Shown here one piece after another: positions 16,463 to 25,165 of a stretch of 64,000 nt of DNA (position 1 is its first letter; every line of letters starts with the position of its first letter). The translations under genes were made by a program, and so were the position numbers. The notes beneath the pieces are model-generated. The model worked only from the letters and a program-made list of their open reading frames with translations, was not told the origin of the DNA and did not search any database. This DNA is from RPQJ01 sp963732415 (GTDB taxonomy: Bacteria > Pseudomonadota > Gammaproteobacteria > Steroidobacterales > Steroidobacteraceae), in NCBI GenBank assembly GCA_963732415.1, contig CAVSZK010000015.1, positions 186,001 through 250,000 of the forward strand, in the 5' to 3' direction.

Positions 16463-19027
16463 TCAGGCGATCCGCTTTCCGGCCTTGACCTCCGGCGTCT
16501 CTCGCTCGCGAAGCAACCGCACGCAGGCCTTGACCACGGCGGCGTCGTAGCGGCGGCCGGACTGTGCCTGCAACTCTTCGATACAGGCTTTCATCGACAG
16601 CGCCTGGCGCTGCGGTCGCGCCGACAGCATCGCCTCCACGGCATCTGCCACCGCGGCAATGCGCGCCTCGACCAGGATCTCGTCGCCCTTCAGGCCGCGA
16701 GGATAACCAGAGCCGTCGAGCCGCTCGTGGTGCTGTCGCACCGCTTCCGCGACCGGCCAGGGGAAGTCGATGCGGCGCAGGGACTCGTAGCCGCGGTCCA
16801 CGTGGGTCCTGACCAGTTCGAATTCCGCCGCGTCGAGCGGCCCCGGGCGCCAGAGGATCTCGCGCGGAATGTGCAGCATGCCGACGTCGACCAGCTGGCC
16901 GATCACCCGCAGGCCCCGCACGCTGTGGCCCGGCAGGCCCATGGCCGTACCGATACCCGACGCGAGGTCCGCCACGCGCTTCGCACGGCCGAGCCTGCAA
17001 CCGTCCTGTGCCTCCGAAAGCGTGCCGATCGCCTCGATCGCGCCCAGCATCACGCGTTCCATGTGATCCATGGCACTCACGATCTCGGCATCCGATCGCC
17101 TGCGGCGCAGCGCTTTCCAGAGCGCGTCGGCGACTTGCTCCGCGTTGCCGCGATCCTCCTCGTCGAACGCCTCAGGCTTGTCCGCCAGCAGCAGCACGCC
17201 GACCAGCCGCCCGCCATCGAGGATCGGCGTCGCCAGCTGGCGCGCCAACGACTCGGGCAACCCGGCCTGTCGCAGTACGCCGGTGCCTTCCGCGGCCTCG
17301 CGTCCCGCGACCTGCTGTGATTTCACACACTCCATCAAGGCCGATTCCGACGGCGGCTGTCCGCGCCAGCGCACCGGGAGCGCCTGTCCGGATTCGCCTG
17401 CGGCAGTGCTGCGAGCCGCAAGTTCCAGGTGCATCGCGTCCGGCGTGGCCAGGAAAACGTAACCCTGCTCGCTGCCGGTGAGCCGGCGCACAAGCTCGAG
17501 CGCGCGGGCCGGGACCTCCGTCTCGGTGAGCATGTGGGTGTGCTGCGCGAGGTCGAGCAGACCGGCGTGCAACTGTTGTTCGCGACCGGCCTTGTCGCCG
17601 GCGCGGCGACTGTCCGTCACGTCGCGCACCGTGACTATGGCCGCGCCCGGAAGATCGGGCAGGGCAGCGCTCAGAATCTCGGCGTCGAAAGAGCTGCCGT
17701 CGGCTCGGCGCCACCTGGCGCGGCGCGCAATGGCATGCGCACCCACCGCCTGGTCGCCGGTCGCGGACGATCCGCCCTCGCGGACCTCGAACCCGTCAAA
17801 CGCAACGCCGTCGATACGGTCGGCGTCGAGTGACATGAGTGCACCGAACGCCTGGTTCGCGTGCGTCAGCTGGCCTCGCTCGTCCACCAGGCAGGTGGCA
17901 ACCGGAGATGCATCGAGCGCCGTTGCCCGAGCCTGTGCCAGCCGCTGCGTCTCACGCAGTTCGCGTTCAGCAGTAACGTCGACGAGGGTCGTGAGCCAGC
18001 AGGCGCGCCCAGCGTAAGAAACCGAAGTGCGGCGTGGTTCGAGCACCGCGTGCGTGCCGTCCGGTTTTACGAAGTCGACATCCGGCGGAAACACCTTGCC
18101 CTCACCGGGCGTGCAGCCCGGCAGCACATCACGAAGCAGCCGGCCTTTCAGTTCGTTTGGCGCAACCCCGAGCAGCGCGGCGGCCGACTCGCTCGAGGCC
18201 CTGATCTCGTGAGTCTCCATGTCTGACAGCAGGGTCGGCACCAGCTGGGCGCCAAAGGCACGCTCGGCGTCGGCTGCGGCGGCAAGTGCTTTCGCGCTGC
18301 TCGACTGCAGCTCCTCGAGTCGCGCCTCGAGCACGCCCGCGCGCGCGAGTTCCGCCCGTGATCCCTCGGCGGCGTTCCTGGCCTCGGATTCGGAGGCGGC
18401 CTGCTCCCGCAGCTTCACCTCGAGTTCGTCCACGCGCTGCTGGAGCTCGCGGGCGGTGTCCGATTCCGTGGCAGCGTGACTCGCGCGGTCCTTCGCGTCG
18501 CGCTCGATCTTGCTGCGGGCGGCGCGTTCTGCCGCCGCAAGCAGTTTGTTCGTGTACTGGAGTTCGCGGATCTGCCGCTCGAGGTCCGCGGCGTGGCGTC
18601 GGTCAGCCTGCTGCCGGTCGAGCAGTTCCGGCACCAGCGCCGGAATTCGCATGGTGTCCGAGTGGCTCTTCAACGAGTCGATGGCCGTCGCGAGTTCCTC
18701 GATCGTCGATCCGCGCGGGAAAAAGCGCTGCGCTCCAACCTCGGCGGCGAACGCCTCGTACTTGGGGCCCTCGACGCGGAATGACAGCAGGAACACCGGC
18801 AGGTACTGCGTGACCGGGTCCTCCTTGAGCCTGCGACACAGCGCGAAGCCGTCCAGCAACGGCAACAGCACGTCACTCACGACCGCATGCGGGGTATCGT
18901 TGCGCGCCAGTTCCAGGGCCTCCAGCCCTGTTCGCGCCTTGGCCACGTGGTGTCCCCGGGACTGGAGAAGCGTCTCCAGCGACGCGAAGTCCTGTTCACG
19001 CTCGTAAACGAGAAGTATGGAACTCAT
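16463..19027 (-). CDS. Receiver-PAS-PAS-GAF-degenerate HD-GYP signalling protein
   Basis: An 854-aa protein. Receiver-like domain, residues 1-120: the acceptor D52 (VVSDVLLPLLDG) is kept, but the usual acidic pair reads YERE and the conserved lysine is replaced (FPRGS). A coiled coil (about 150-250) rich in Arg/Glu/Ala follows, then two PAS domains (about 255-365 and 375-495) and a GAF domain (about 510-645). The C-terminal HD-GYP-like domain keeps HHERLDGSGYPRGL, but the HD site reads QLVDVGM instead of LHDIGK. Cyclic-di-GMP hydrolysis is therefore doubtful. ATG 19027 follows GGAAGG. Confidence 0.85.
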   Translation of the reverse strand: MSSILLVYEREQDFASLETLLQSRGHHVAKARTGLEALELARNDTPHAVVSDVLLPLLDGFALCRRLKEDPVTQYLPVFLLSFRVEGPKYEAFAAEVGAQRFFPRGSTIEELATAIDSLKSHSDTMRIPALVPELLDRQQADRRHAADLERQIRELQYTNKLLAAAERAARSKIERDAKDRASHAATESDTARELQQRVDELEVKLREQAASESEARNAAEGSRAELARAGVLEARLEELQSSSAKALAAAADAERAFGAQLVPTLLSDMETHEIRASSESAAALLGVAPNELKGRLLRDVLPGCTPGEGKVFPPDVDFVKPDGTHAVLEPRRTSVSYAGRACWLTTLVDVTAERELRETQRLAQARATALDASPVATCLVDERGQLTHANQAFGALMSLDADRIDGVAFDGFEVREGGSSATGDQAVGAHAIARRARWRRADGSSFDAEILSAALPDLPGAAIVTVRDVTDSRRAGDKAGREQQLHAGLLDLAQHTHMLTETEVPARALELVRRLTGSEQGYVFLATPDAMHLELAARSTAAGESGQALPVRWRGQPPSESALMECVKSQQVAGREAAEGTGVLRQAGLPESLARQLATPILDGGRLVGVLLLADKPEAFDEEDRGNAEQVADALWKALRRRRSDAEIVSAMDHMERVMLGAIEAIGTLSEAQDGCRLGRAKRVADLASGIGTAMGLPGHSVRGLRVIGQLVDVGMLHIPREILWRPGPLDAAEFELVRTHVDRGYESLRRIDFPWPVAEAVRQHHERLDGSGYPRGLKGDEILVEARIAAVADAVEAMLSARPQRQALSMKACIEELQAQSGRRYDAAVVKACVRLLRERETPEVKAGKRIA

Positions 19028-19197
19028 GGGTGCACGAAGCCTTCCGCCCGTAGTGCCCAGCCGCCCGATCGATGCATACGCCGTCTCATCGTGCCGCCTG
19101 TTTACCACACCAAGTATGCCCGGCTGCACGGCGCACACCAATATGTGGCGCCGCAGCGGGATGCGGATCACAGAATGCCCGGGTTGGCGGCCCGTGA

Positions 19198-19641
19198 CTA
19201 CAGGTTTGCGCTCGCAGCCAGTCGCCGCGCCAGCACCCCGGGTGCACTATGCACCAGGTCCTTCGGGATCTCCCGGGTGACCCGTGCACGCGTCGGCCCG
19301 GACAGTTCCTGGCGCATCAACCCGAGGAACGGTGGACCGGCCACTACGACCAGTTGATCGAACTCGTCCTTCCTACGGGCATCATCGAGCCTGCGGGCTA
19401 TACGGCGTGCGAAGCGCACTGCCTCCTGGCGGCGGGGCGTGTCTTCCCGTTGGATCGAGTGGCGGGTCGCGCCCATGCTCTCGTGGCTTCGCCCCGGGCG
19501 CTCGGTCCCGAAGTCCCGGTCGTGGAGACGGGCCAGCGGATCAGTGATCCGGCCCACCTCCTTGGGCGCTCCACTTAAGGTCGCCGCATCGTAGAAGATT
19601 GCTTCAGCCTGGTCGGCAACGACGATTCGGTACTTGCTCAT
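19198..19641 (-). CDS. Host attachment protein family (Host_attach)
   Basis: A 147-aa protein resembling the 'protein required for attachment to host cells' family, now seen as eRF1-like folds of unclear role in many free-living proteobacteria. Features are YRIVVADQAEAIFYDA, ITDPLARLHDRDFGTERPGRS and FDQLVVVAGPPFLGLMRQEL. The charged central stretch QREDTPRRQEAVRFARRIARRL is typical. A strong ribosome-binding site (GGGGAGG) precedes ATG 19641. The family name should not be read as evidence of host association. Confidence 0.85.
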   Translation of the reverse strand: MSKYRIVVADQAEAIFYDAATLSGAPKEVGRITDPLARLHDRDFGTERPGRSHESMGATRHSIQREDTPRRQEAVRFARRIARRLDDARRKDEFDQLVVVAGPPFLGLMRQELSGPTRARVTREIPKDLVHSAPGVLARRLAASANL

Positions 19642-19781
19642 GTCAACCTCCCCTGAAGTGGGGCCTGCCCCCACGTTGCGCCGGGCCGCGATGGCGCGCA
19701 ATGGTGGAATGTGGCAGTCACGGCTGACGGACGGCCGCCGCGGTTCCTACTACACTTGCAGGAGCACACAGGGAGACGGCT

Positions 19782-20366
19782 ATGGGATTGCATCGACACT
19801 GCGCGGCACTGCTGCTCGCGCTGGCAGCCGGCTGTGGTACGACCTGGCAGGTGGAAAACTACCAGGCGCCGGATTCCAACATCACCGCGCGAAGCACGTT
19901 CGCGTGGAAGGGCGGCGAGCTGGGAACGGCGGTGGCAGCCAAGCCCGCGGTGGCGGCGGCCACGGACCTGCACATGCGCGAAGTCGTGGTCGCAGGGCTC
20001 GTAAGAAAGGGCTACCAGGAAGTCACGGACGCGAACTCGGCCCAGATGCTGGTGAGTTACCAGGTCGCAGGTACCAGGAAATACCAGAAATCCGAGACAC
20101 CGAGGTTCAATGCGCCAAATCCGAACGACGTGCTGATGACCAGCAAACCACAGCCGCCGGCGGCCTCTGAACTGCCGCGCGAACGCCGCGTTACCGAGGG
20201 CTCGGTTATCGTATTCGTCGGCGACCCGGCGACCGGCCAGATCATCTGGCGCGGCTCCATAAGCGAGGAGACACGCACTTCTTCCTCGGAGCAGGCCATC
20301 CAGACGGCCGCAGACATGGCTAGCGCCATCGTCGAGACGTTCCCGGCGCGCACTGCCAGCAAGTAA
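19782..20366 (+). CDS. DUF4136 lipoprotein
   Basis: A 194-aa envelope lipoprotein. The lipobox is LAAGC with lipidated Cys18. The DUF4136 domain runs to the C-terminus: a TFAW-like segment near the start, MREVVVAGLVRKGYQEV in the middle, and VFVGDPATGQIIWRGSISEE towards the end, where most members carry a WRG motif. The function is unknown. GGGAGACGGCT precedes the ATG. It diverges from the host-attachment family gene. Confidence 0.88.
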   Translation: MGLHRHCAALLLALAAGCGTTWQVENYQAPDSNITARSTFAWKGGELGTAVAAKPAVAAATDLHMREVVVAGLVRKGYQEVTDANSAQMLVSYQVAGTRKYQKSETPRFNAPNPNDVLMTSKPQPPAASELPRERRVTEGSVIVFVGDPATGQIIWRGSISEETRTSSSEQAIQTAADMASAIVETFPARTASK

Positions 20367-20406
20367 TTTGCCCGCAGCGGCAATTCCCGACCGGCTGCTG
20401 CGAGAT

Positions 20407-20988
20407 TCAGCCGGTGAAGTAGTCCGGCTCCGCGCCGGGCCTCCACTTGATGTTGCAGCCAACGCTCGGGCGCTGCTCCGGGCCTACGGCCACGCCCGAC
20501 AGAACCGCATCTGCAGCCGCGCGCAGGTCTGCCCCGGTCACTGGGCGGTCGTCGCCGGGTCGGCTGTCGTCGAACTGGCCCCGGTAGACGAGTCTCCGGT
20601 CGGCGTCGAACAGGAAGAAATCCGGCGTGCAGGCTGCGCGGTATGCCTTCGCGACCGACTGGTCCGCGTCCAGCAGATAGGGAAATCGGTAGCCCGCCGA
20701 ACGCGCCTCTTCGCGCATCGCGTCGGGGCCGTCCTGCGGATAGGCGGACAGGTCGTTCGAATTGATCGCGACGACGGCGAGGCCACGGGGAGCGTAGTCG
20801 GCCGCGAATCGTGCGAACCCGGCGCGGATGTGCCTGGCGAACGGGCAGTGCTCGCAGGTAAATACGACAAGCAGGGCGCGCGAACCATTGAATTCCGCAA
20901 GCGCATGGTGCTTTCCGTCGAAATCCGGCAGGTCGAACGTCGGCGCCAGAGTCCCGAGCGCGAGCATGGTGGAGGGCGTCCTGGCCAT
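20407..20988 (-). CDS. Thioredoxin-like (AhpC/TSA) family protein
   Basis: A 193-aa cytoplasmic redoxin with no signal peptide. The redox motif is FTCEHCPF (C45-x-x-C48) within an AhpC/TSA fold: LGTLAPTFDLPDFDG at the start, the cis-Pro loop CTPDFFLFDADRRLVYRG later. The C-terminal tail SVGCNIKWRPG is common to the TlpA-like YdbL/'thioredoxin family' proteins of this length. It converges on the DUF4136 gene. The partner is unknown. Confidence 0.9.
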   Translation of the reverse strand: MARTPSTMLALGTLAPTFDLPDFDGKHHALAEFNGSRALLVVFTCEHCPFARHIRAGFARFAADYAPRGLAVVAINSNDLSAYPQDGPDAMREEARSAGYRFPYLLDADQSVAKAYRAACTPDFFLFDADRRLVYRGQFDDSRPGDDRPVTGADLRAAADAVLSGVAVGPEQRPSVGCNIKWRPGAEPDYFTG

Positions 20989-20998
20989 GGCGAGTTCC

Positions 20999-21439
20999 TC
21001 AGCGACGAATGATCAACAGGGCGCCCGCGATCACCAGCACTGCACCCAGCAGCCTTGCAGGTGTCACGGCACTCTGCGGGAAACCGATGACGCCGTACTG
21101 GTCCACGAGCAGCGCAGCGATCATCTGCCCGGCGAGCGTGAGCGCAAGCAGGGCCGCGGCACCGAGCCTTGGACCGAGTACTGTAGTGGAGGCGACGTAG
21201 ATCGCGCCCAGCAGTCCGCCGAGCCACGCCCATGCCGGGACGGCCGCGGTCGAGCCCGGAACGACGCGCGCACCGCTCGCAAGTGCAACCACCATGAGTG
21301 CAGCCAGGCCGATTGCAAAATTGATGACGGTCGCAAGGACCGGGGAACCGATCACCATGCGCACGGTCGAGTTCATGCCCACCTGCACGGTGAGTCCGGC
21401 GCCCACCAGAACCGCGACCAGGTGCGGCCAGTAGTTCAC
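20999..21439 (-). CDS. DMT-family inner-membrane transporter (DUF606/YdcZ-like)
   Basis: A 146-aa protein with about five transmembrane helices and the DUF606 pattern: VGMNSTVRMVIGSPVLATVINFAIG at the N-terminal half and GQMIAALLVDQYGVIGFP near the C-terminus. These half-size drug/metabolite transporter proteins usually work as pairs or dimers. The GTG start at 21439 lies 5 bp after the stop of the upstream gene on the same strand. The open frame continues further upstream, but that part overlaps the neighbour and is not hydrophobic in family fashion. Confidence 0.85.
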   Translation of the reverse strand: MNYWPHLVAVLVGAGLTVQVGMNSTVRMVIGSPVLATVINFAIGLAALMVVALASGARVVPGSTAAVPAWAWLGGLLGAIYVASTTVLGPRLGAAALLALTLAGQMIAALLVDQYGVIGFPQSAVTPARLLGAVLVIAGALLIIRR

Positions 21440-21444
21440 TGCGG

Positions 21445-22605
21445 TCAGCCTGCCGCCAAGGTCGTGCCGTCGCGCCGGGACCAGCCCTGCGAGACCAGCG
21501 CGCCGATGCCGGCAATCAGTGCCAGGAACGCGACGATGCTGCCGAGGAACGGCAAGTGGCGCACCAGCGACAGGGCCAGCAGCGCCAGCAGCAGCGCCAG
21601 CAGGCGCGAGCCAGTGGACATCGGCGCCGCGCCCGCACCGCGTACCGCGGCCATGCCGCGCTGCCCTATGAAGAGTGCCGCGACGATCCAGCCGAGGAAC
21701 ATCAGCAGCAGGTACAGGGGCAGCAGCAGCAGTGCCAGCGGAATGCCGATGATCGTGACCAGCAGGACCACGGCGACGAACGGCACGCAGACAAGGATGG
21801 CGAGACCGAGGCCCAGTGACTGCCACGGATCGCGCCCGATGGTTTCAGCGGCGCGTGTCGACAGCCCCGGGAACAGAACCAGGAACAGCGCGCCGACGAA
21901 GAACACGCCGGCAAACCAGAGCACTGATCCTACCCAGTGCACGACCTCGCGCACTGGACCGCGCTGGTCGTGGATGAAGCTTCCGTGAGCGAACTCGTGA
22001 AACTCCACGCCGCCGGCGATGACCGCGCCCTCGGGGACCAGCGGCTCGACGGGGCCCCGGTAGACGAGCCGTCCGCCAATCTGCGTCTCAGGGTCGATCA
22101 CCAGTTCCTCGGCCCGGACCTCGACGTCGCCAAGCGCCTGTCCCGACATCGTCACCGTTCCGCCCGAGATCTTCAGGAATCCGTGGGAGTTTCCTTCGAA
22201 GTCCACCCGGCCGCCGGTCAGGGTCGTGGCGCCCGCGATGACCGTCGCCGGTCCAACCGTCACGTCACCGCCGCCGATGCGTGCATTCCCTTGGATGATC
22301 GCGTCCACCTTCACGTCGCCGCCAGCCGCATACACGTCGTCGCCGATGCTGCCACCGACGGACACCTCGCCGCCCACGGCCACCAGGTCACCGTTGACCT
22401 CACTGGCTGTGGCAACCTGGCCTCCAGCCAGGAAGGCGTCGCCTTCCACCGGATCCGTAAGGTTGAGCATGCCGCCGGCGCCGAAATAATCGGTACCGAA
22501 CTGCTGGCTCACGCCCGCGTCGTCGTCGTTGACCTCGATTGAACAGCCGCTGCCGGCCAGCGCAACGATGGCTGCAAGCACCACAATCGGCGCGAAGGTT
22601 TTCAT
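21445..22605 (-). CDS. Lipoprotein with bactofilin-like repeats and C-terminal membrane domain
   Basis: A 386-aa protein. Its lipobox LAGSGC puts the lipidated Cys near residue 21. Residues about 40-210 are a run of short Gly/Val-rich beta repeats (VNGDLVAVGGEVSVGGSIGDDVYAAGGDVKV ...), the polymer-forming/bactofilin-like beta-helix pattern. Four or so hydrophobic segments follow from about residue 225 (WVGSVLWFAGVFFVGALFLVLFPG onward). Such proteins are usually annotated as polymer-forming cytoskeletal or DUF8173-like. AAGGAG precedes ATG 22605. It is the first gene of a probable pair with the DMT transporter. Confidence 0.8.
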   Translation of the reverse strand: MKTFAPIVVLAAIVALAGSGCSIEVNDDDAGVSQQFGTDYFGAGGMLNLTDPVEGDAFLAGGQVATASEVNGDLVAVGGEVSVGGSIGDDVYAAGGDVKVDAIIQGNARIGGGDVTVGPATVIAGATTLTGGRVDFEGNSHGFLKISGGTVTMSGQALGDVEVRAEELVIDPETQIGGRLVYRGPVEPLVPEGAVIAGGVEFHEFAHGSFIHDQRGPVREVVHWVGSVLWFAGVFFVGALFLVLFPGLSTRAAETIGRDPWQSLGLGLAILVCVPFVAVVLLVTIIGIPLALLLLPLYLLLMFLGWIVAALFIGQRGMAAVRGAGAAPMSTGSRLLALLLALLALSLVRHLPFLGSIVAFLALIAGIGALVSQGWSRRDGTTLAAG

Positions 22606-22673
22606 TGCCAACTCCTTGAGGGCGGCGCCCGGATCAGCGGGTGCCAGCCGGTTTGCAGGCCATCGTGGCCAGT

Positions 22674-23321
22674 TTACGGCATGGCGACCGCGCTCCGCAG
22701 CGTCCCGGGCTTGCGCGCCACGCCTTCGGTGACATATCCGAGCAGCGTGGGCACGCCGCGCAGGTAGCCGGACTGCACCTGATCTCGCACCAGGCCGGCA
22801 CTCTCGATCAGCTCGAGCACAGGACGGTTCAGGCAGCACCCGCCAGCAAGCGGTCTCCACAGTGGCGTGAGTCGGTCCTGCCAGCGGGCAGCCTCGGGAC
22901 GGGGGTCACGACCGTGCTCCATGAACAGGAACTGTCCGCCGGGCTTCAGCACGCGACGGATCTCGCCCAGCGCATGCATGACATCGGGGATTGAACACAA
23001 GGTGAGCGTGCTCACGACCGTGTCGAAGCGCTCGTCCTCGAACGGCAGGTGCTCGGCGTCGAGGTGGTGGAAGTCCACCTCGACACGCGACGCGTCGATC
23101 CTGGCCTGGGAGTACCGGTCGAGGTACGGGTCGGGATCGATGGCCTCGATGCGTCGCACGCCGGGCGGGTAATGCTCGAGATTCGCGCCCGTGCCGAAAC
23201 CGATCTCCAGGATGCGGCCACAGGCCGGCGCCAGCGTTCGAATGCGCGGCCTGCGATAGGCGCGGCTGGACATCGCGAGGTCCAGGAATTTCGGAAAGAG
23301 GTAGTGGCGATAGAAGCTCAT
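22674..23321 (-). CDS. Class I SAM-dependent methyltransferase
   Basis: A 215-aa UbiE/Methyltransf_11-type enzyme. SAM motif I is ILEIGFGTGANLEHYP, the acidic loop IDPDPYLD follows, and motif IV is FDTVVSTLTLCSIPDV with VLKPGGQFLFMEHG after it. The GCCLNRPVLELIESAGL tail is typical of a phospholipid or thiol methyltransferase-like group. ATG 23321 is chosen because AGGAG lies 9 nt upstream; a GTG seven codons earlier is less likely. The substrate is unknown. Confidence 0.88.
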   Translation of the reverse strand: MSFYRHYLFPKFLDLAMSSRAYRRPRIRTLAPACGRILEIGFGTGANLEHYPPGVRRIEAIDPDPYLDRYSQARIDASRVEVDFHHLDAEHLPFEDERFDTVVSTLTLCSIPDVMHALGEIRRVLKPGGQFLFMEHGRDPRPEAARWQDRLTPLWRPLAGGCCLNRPVLELIESAGLVRDQVQSGYLRGVPTLLGYVTEGVARKPGTLRSAVAMP

Positions 23322-23461
23322 GCCGGGTCGCTCCTGCGACACGCATTACAGCGCGCGACGAACAGTGATTCCGGCTCGGTCCACCCAGGAAAACTGTATT
23401 CAAGGAATATTAACAATAGTACTACTCATATCAGTCTTTTCGGTCGGTTCATTTTGCCAGT

Positions 23462-23470
23462 TGTTATGAT
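23462..23470 (+). promoter_or_regulatory. Possible extended -10 promoter for the YebC-family gene
   Basis: TGTTATGAT matches the extended -10 form TGnTATnnT, about 75 bp before the start codon, after an AT-rich stretch (23395-23460). No good -35 box is visible, as is usual for extended -10 promoters. Confidence 0.35.
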
Positions 23471-23543
23471 GCCGGGGCGAGCGGATTGGCCCGCGTCGCG
23501 CGCTCAGGTAGATTGCGCGCCCTTCAAGGAAGGTCGAGTTCCC

Positions 23544-24266
23544 ATGGGTCGAATTTTCGAAGTCCGCAAGCACACGATGTTCGCGCGCTGGAACCGCATG
23601 GCCAAGCAGTTCGCGCGCATCGGCAAGGAAATCACCATCGCGGTCAAGGCGGGTGGCTCCGACCCGAGCTCGAACCCGGCACTGCGACGCGTTATCCAGA
23701 ATGCCCGCGCGGTCAACATGCCCAAGGACAAGGTCGAGGCTGCCATCAAGCGCGCCTCCGGCCGTGACGCGGCCAATTTCGAAGAGCTGATTTATGAAGG
23801 CTACGCGCCGCACGGTGTCGCGGTGCTGGTCGAGTGTGCAACCGACAACCCGACCCGCACCGTCGCGAGCGTGCGTAATGCGTTCAGCAAGAACGGCGGC
23901 AACCTGGCCACGAGCGGCAGTGTCGTGTTCCAGTTCAAGCGCATGGGCGTGTTCCGCCTGAACCCCGAAGGTATCGACCAGGACGACCTCGAGCTCTACC
24001 TGATCGACCACGGCCTCGAGGAATTCGGTGAGAGCACGGGCGAGAAGGACGAGCCACAACTCGTCGCGCGCTGTGCATTCGAGGACTTCGGCACCCTGCA
24101 GAAGGCGCTGGAGGACCGCGGCATCACGCCGATCTCGGCCGAGCACGAGTACATCTGCCAGGCCGCGACCGAGTTGCCCGAGGACCAGGCCACTGAGGTG
24201 CTCGAGCTGATCGACAAGCTCGAACAGGACGAGGACGTGCAGAAGGTGTATCACACGCTCGCCTAG
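23544..24266 (+). CDS. YebC/PmpR (TACO1) family protein
   Basis: A 240-aa member of the YebC/PmpR family, annotated as transcriptional regulators but shown for several members to aid translation of difficult (proline-rich) sequences. The whole family pattern is present: MGRIFEVRKHTMFARWNRMAKQFARIGKEI, AVNMPKDKVEAAIKRASG, LIYEGYAPHGVAVLVECATDNPTRTVASVRNAFSKNGGNL and the acidic C-terminal domain. The first residues resemble the YeeN-like rather than the classical 'MAGHSKW' start, so it may be the second-paralogue type. AAGGAAGG precedes the ATG. Confidence 0.92.
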   Translation: MGRIFEVRKHTMFARWNRMAKQFARIGKEITIAVKAGGSDPSSNPALRRVIQNARAVNMPKDKVEAAIKRASGRDAANFEELIYEGYAPHGVAVLVECATDNPTRTVASVRNAFSKNGGNLATSGSVVFQFKRMGVFRLNPEGIDQDDLELYLIDHGLEEFGESTGEKDEPQLVARCAFEDFGTLQKALEDRGITPISAEHEYICQAATELPEDQATEVLELIDKLEQDEDVQKVYHTLA

Positions 24267-24355
24267 GCGGGTCACGTGACCGATCGGGCACCCTCCGGCC
24301 AGGACAAGTGCAGCATTCGGGCCGACCCCAGCAGGTGACTGAAGGGGAAACCACG

Positions 24356-25081
24356 ATGACCGCCAGAACCACCGAGACCTCGCCGCAGGCCTACGCCCGG
24401 ATCTGTGGCGCGCTCTACCTGTACATCATCGTCGCAGGCATCTTCGCCGAGTCCGTCCGATCGAGACTGATCGTGTCGGCCGACGCGGCGGCCACTGCCC
24501 GTAACATCCTGGCCAACGAGTCACTGTTCCGACTGGCCTTCTCCGGCGAGCTGCTGCACCTGGCATGCGACGTCGCGGTGGCGGTATTGCTGTACGTGCT
24601 GTTGAGGCCGGTAAACCGGAACATCGCACTGCTCGCAGCGTTCATGCGCCTGGCGAGCGATGTCGTTCTGGCCGTCGCAAGCCTCAGTCACCTTGCGGCG
24701 CTCCGGCTTCTGGAAAATGCTGATTACCTGGCGAGCTTCCAGCCCGAGCAGCTGCAGTCGCTTGCGCTGCTGGCGTTGAAGCTGCACGGCAGCGCCTACG
24801 CGATCAGCCTCGTATTCTTCGGTTTCGCTTGCCTTGCGCTTGGGCACCTGGTCTTCCGCGCAAGCTACCTTCCAAGGGCAATCGGCGTCCTGCTGGGCAT
24901 CGCGGGCCTGTGTTACCTGGTGGACAGCTTCGTGGCGTTCCTCGCCCCGGCGCTCTCAAGCATGCTCTTCCCGGCCATCTTCCTGCCCGTCTTCGTCGCG
25001 GAGCTCGGGCTGGCGCTGTGGTTGATCATCAAGGGAGTGGACGTGGACCGGTGGCGGGAGACGGTTCGCTCGAAGGGCTAG
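24356..25081 (+). CDS. DUF4386 family membrane protein
   Basis: A 241-aa integral membrane protein with about six hydrophobic segments. It shows the DUF4386 pattern: ARICGALYLYIIVAGIFAES, FRLAFSGELLHLACDVAVAVLLYVLLRPVNR, and HGSAYAISLVFFGFACLALGHLVFRASYLPRAIGVLLGIAGLCYLVDSF. The function is unknown. The ATG at 24356 follows GAAGGGGAAA and matches the family N-terminus better than the earlier ATG at 24308. Confidence 0.88.
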   Translation: MTARTTETSPQAYARICGALYLYIIVAGIFAESVRSRLIVSADAAATARNILANESLFRLAFSGELLHLACDVAVAVLLYVLLRPVNRNIALLAAFMRLASDVVLAVASLSHLAALRLLENADYLASFQPEQLQSLALLALKLHGSAYAISLVFFGFACLALGHLVFRASYLPRAIGVLLGIAGLCYLVDSFVAFLAPALSSMLFPAIFLPVFVAELGLALWLIIKGVDVDRWRETVRSKG

Positions 25082-25165
25082 CCCCGGGGCGCCGTATCGC
25101 CTCAAACCTGCTCGTGCCCGGGCCGCTGCTACAGCGCGGGGACCAAGCCGTCTAGACTGCGCCCC

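Noticed and set aside
19198..19641. Reading the Host_attach-family gene as a virulence or symbiosis factor
   Set aside because: The family is widespread in free-living bacteria and the neighbours show no host-interaction genes.
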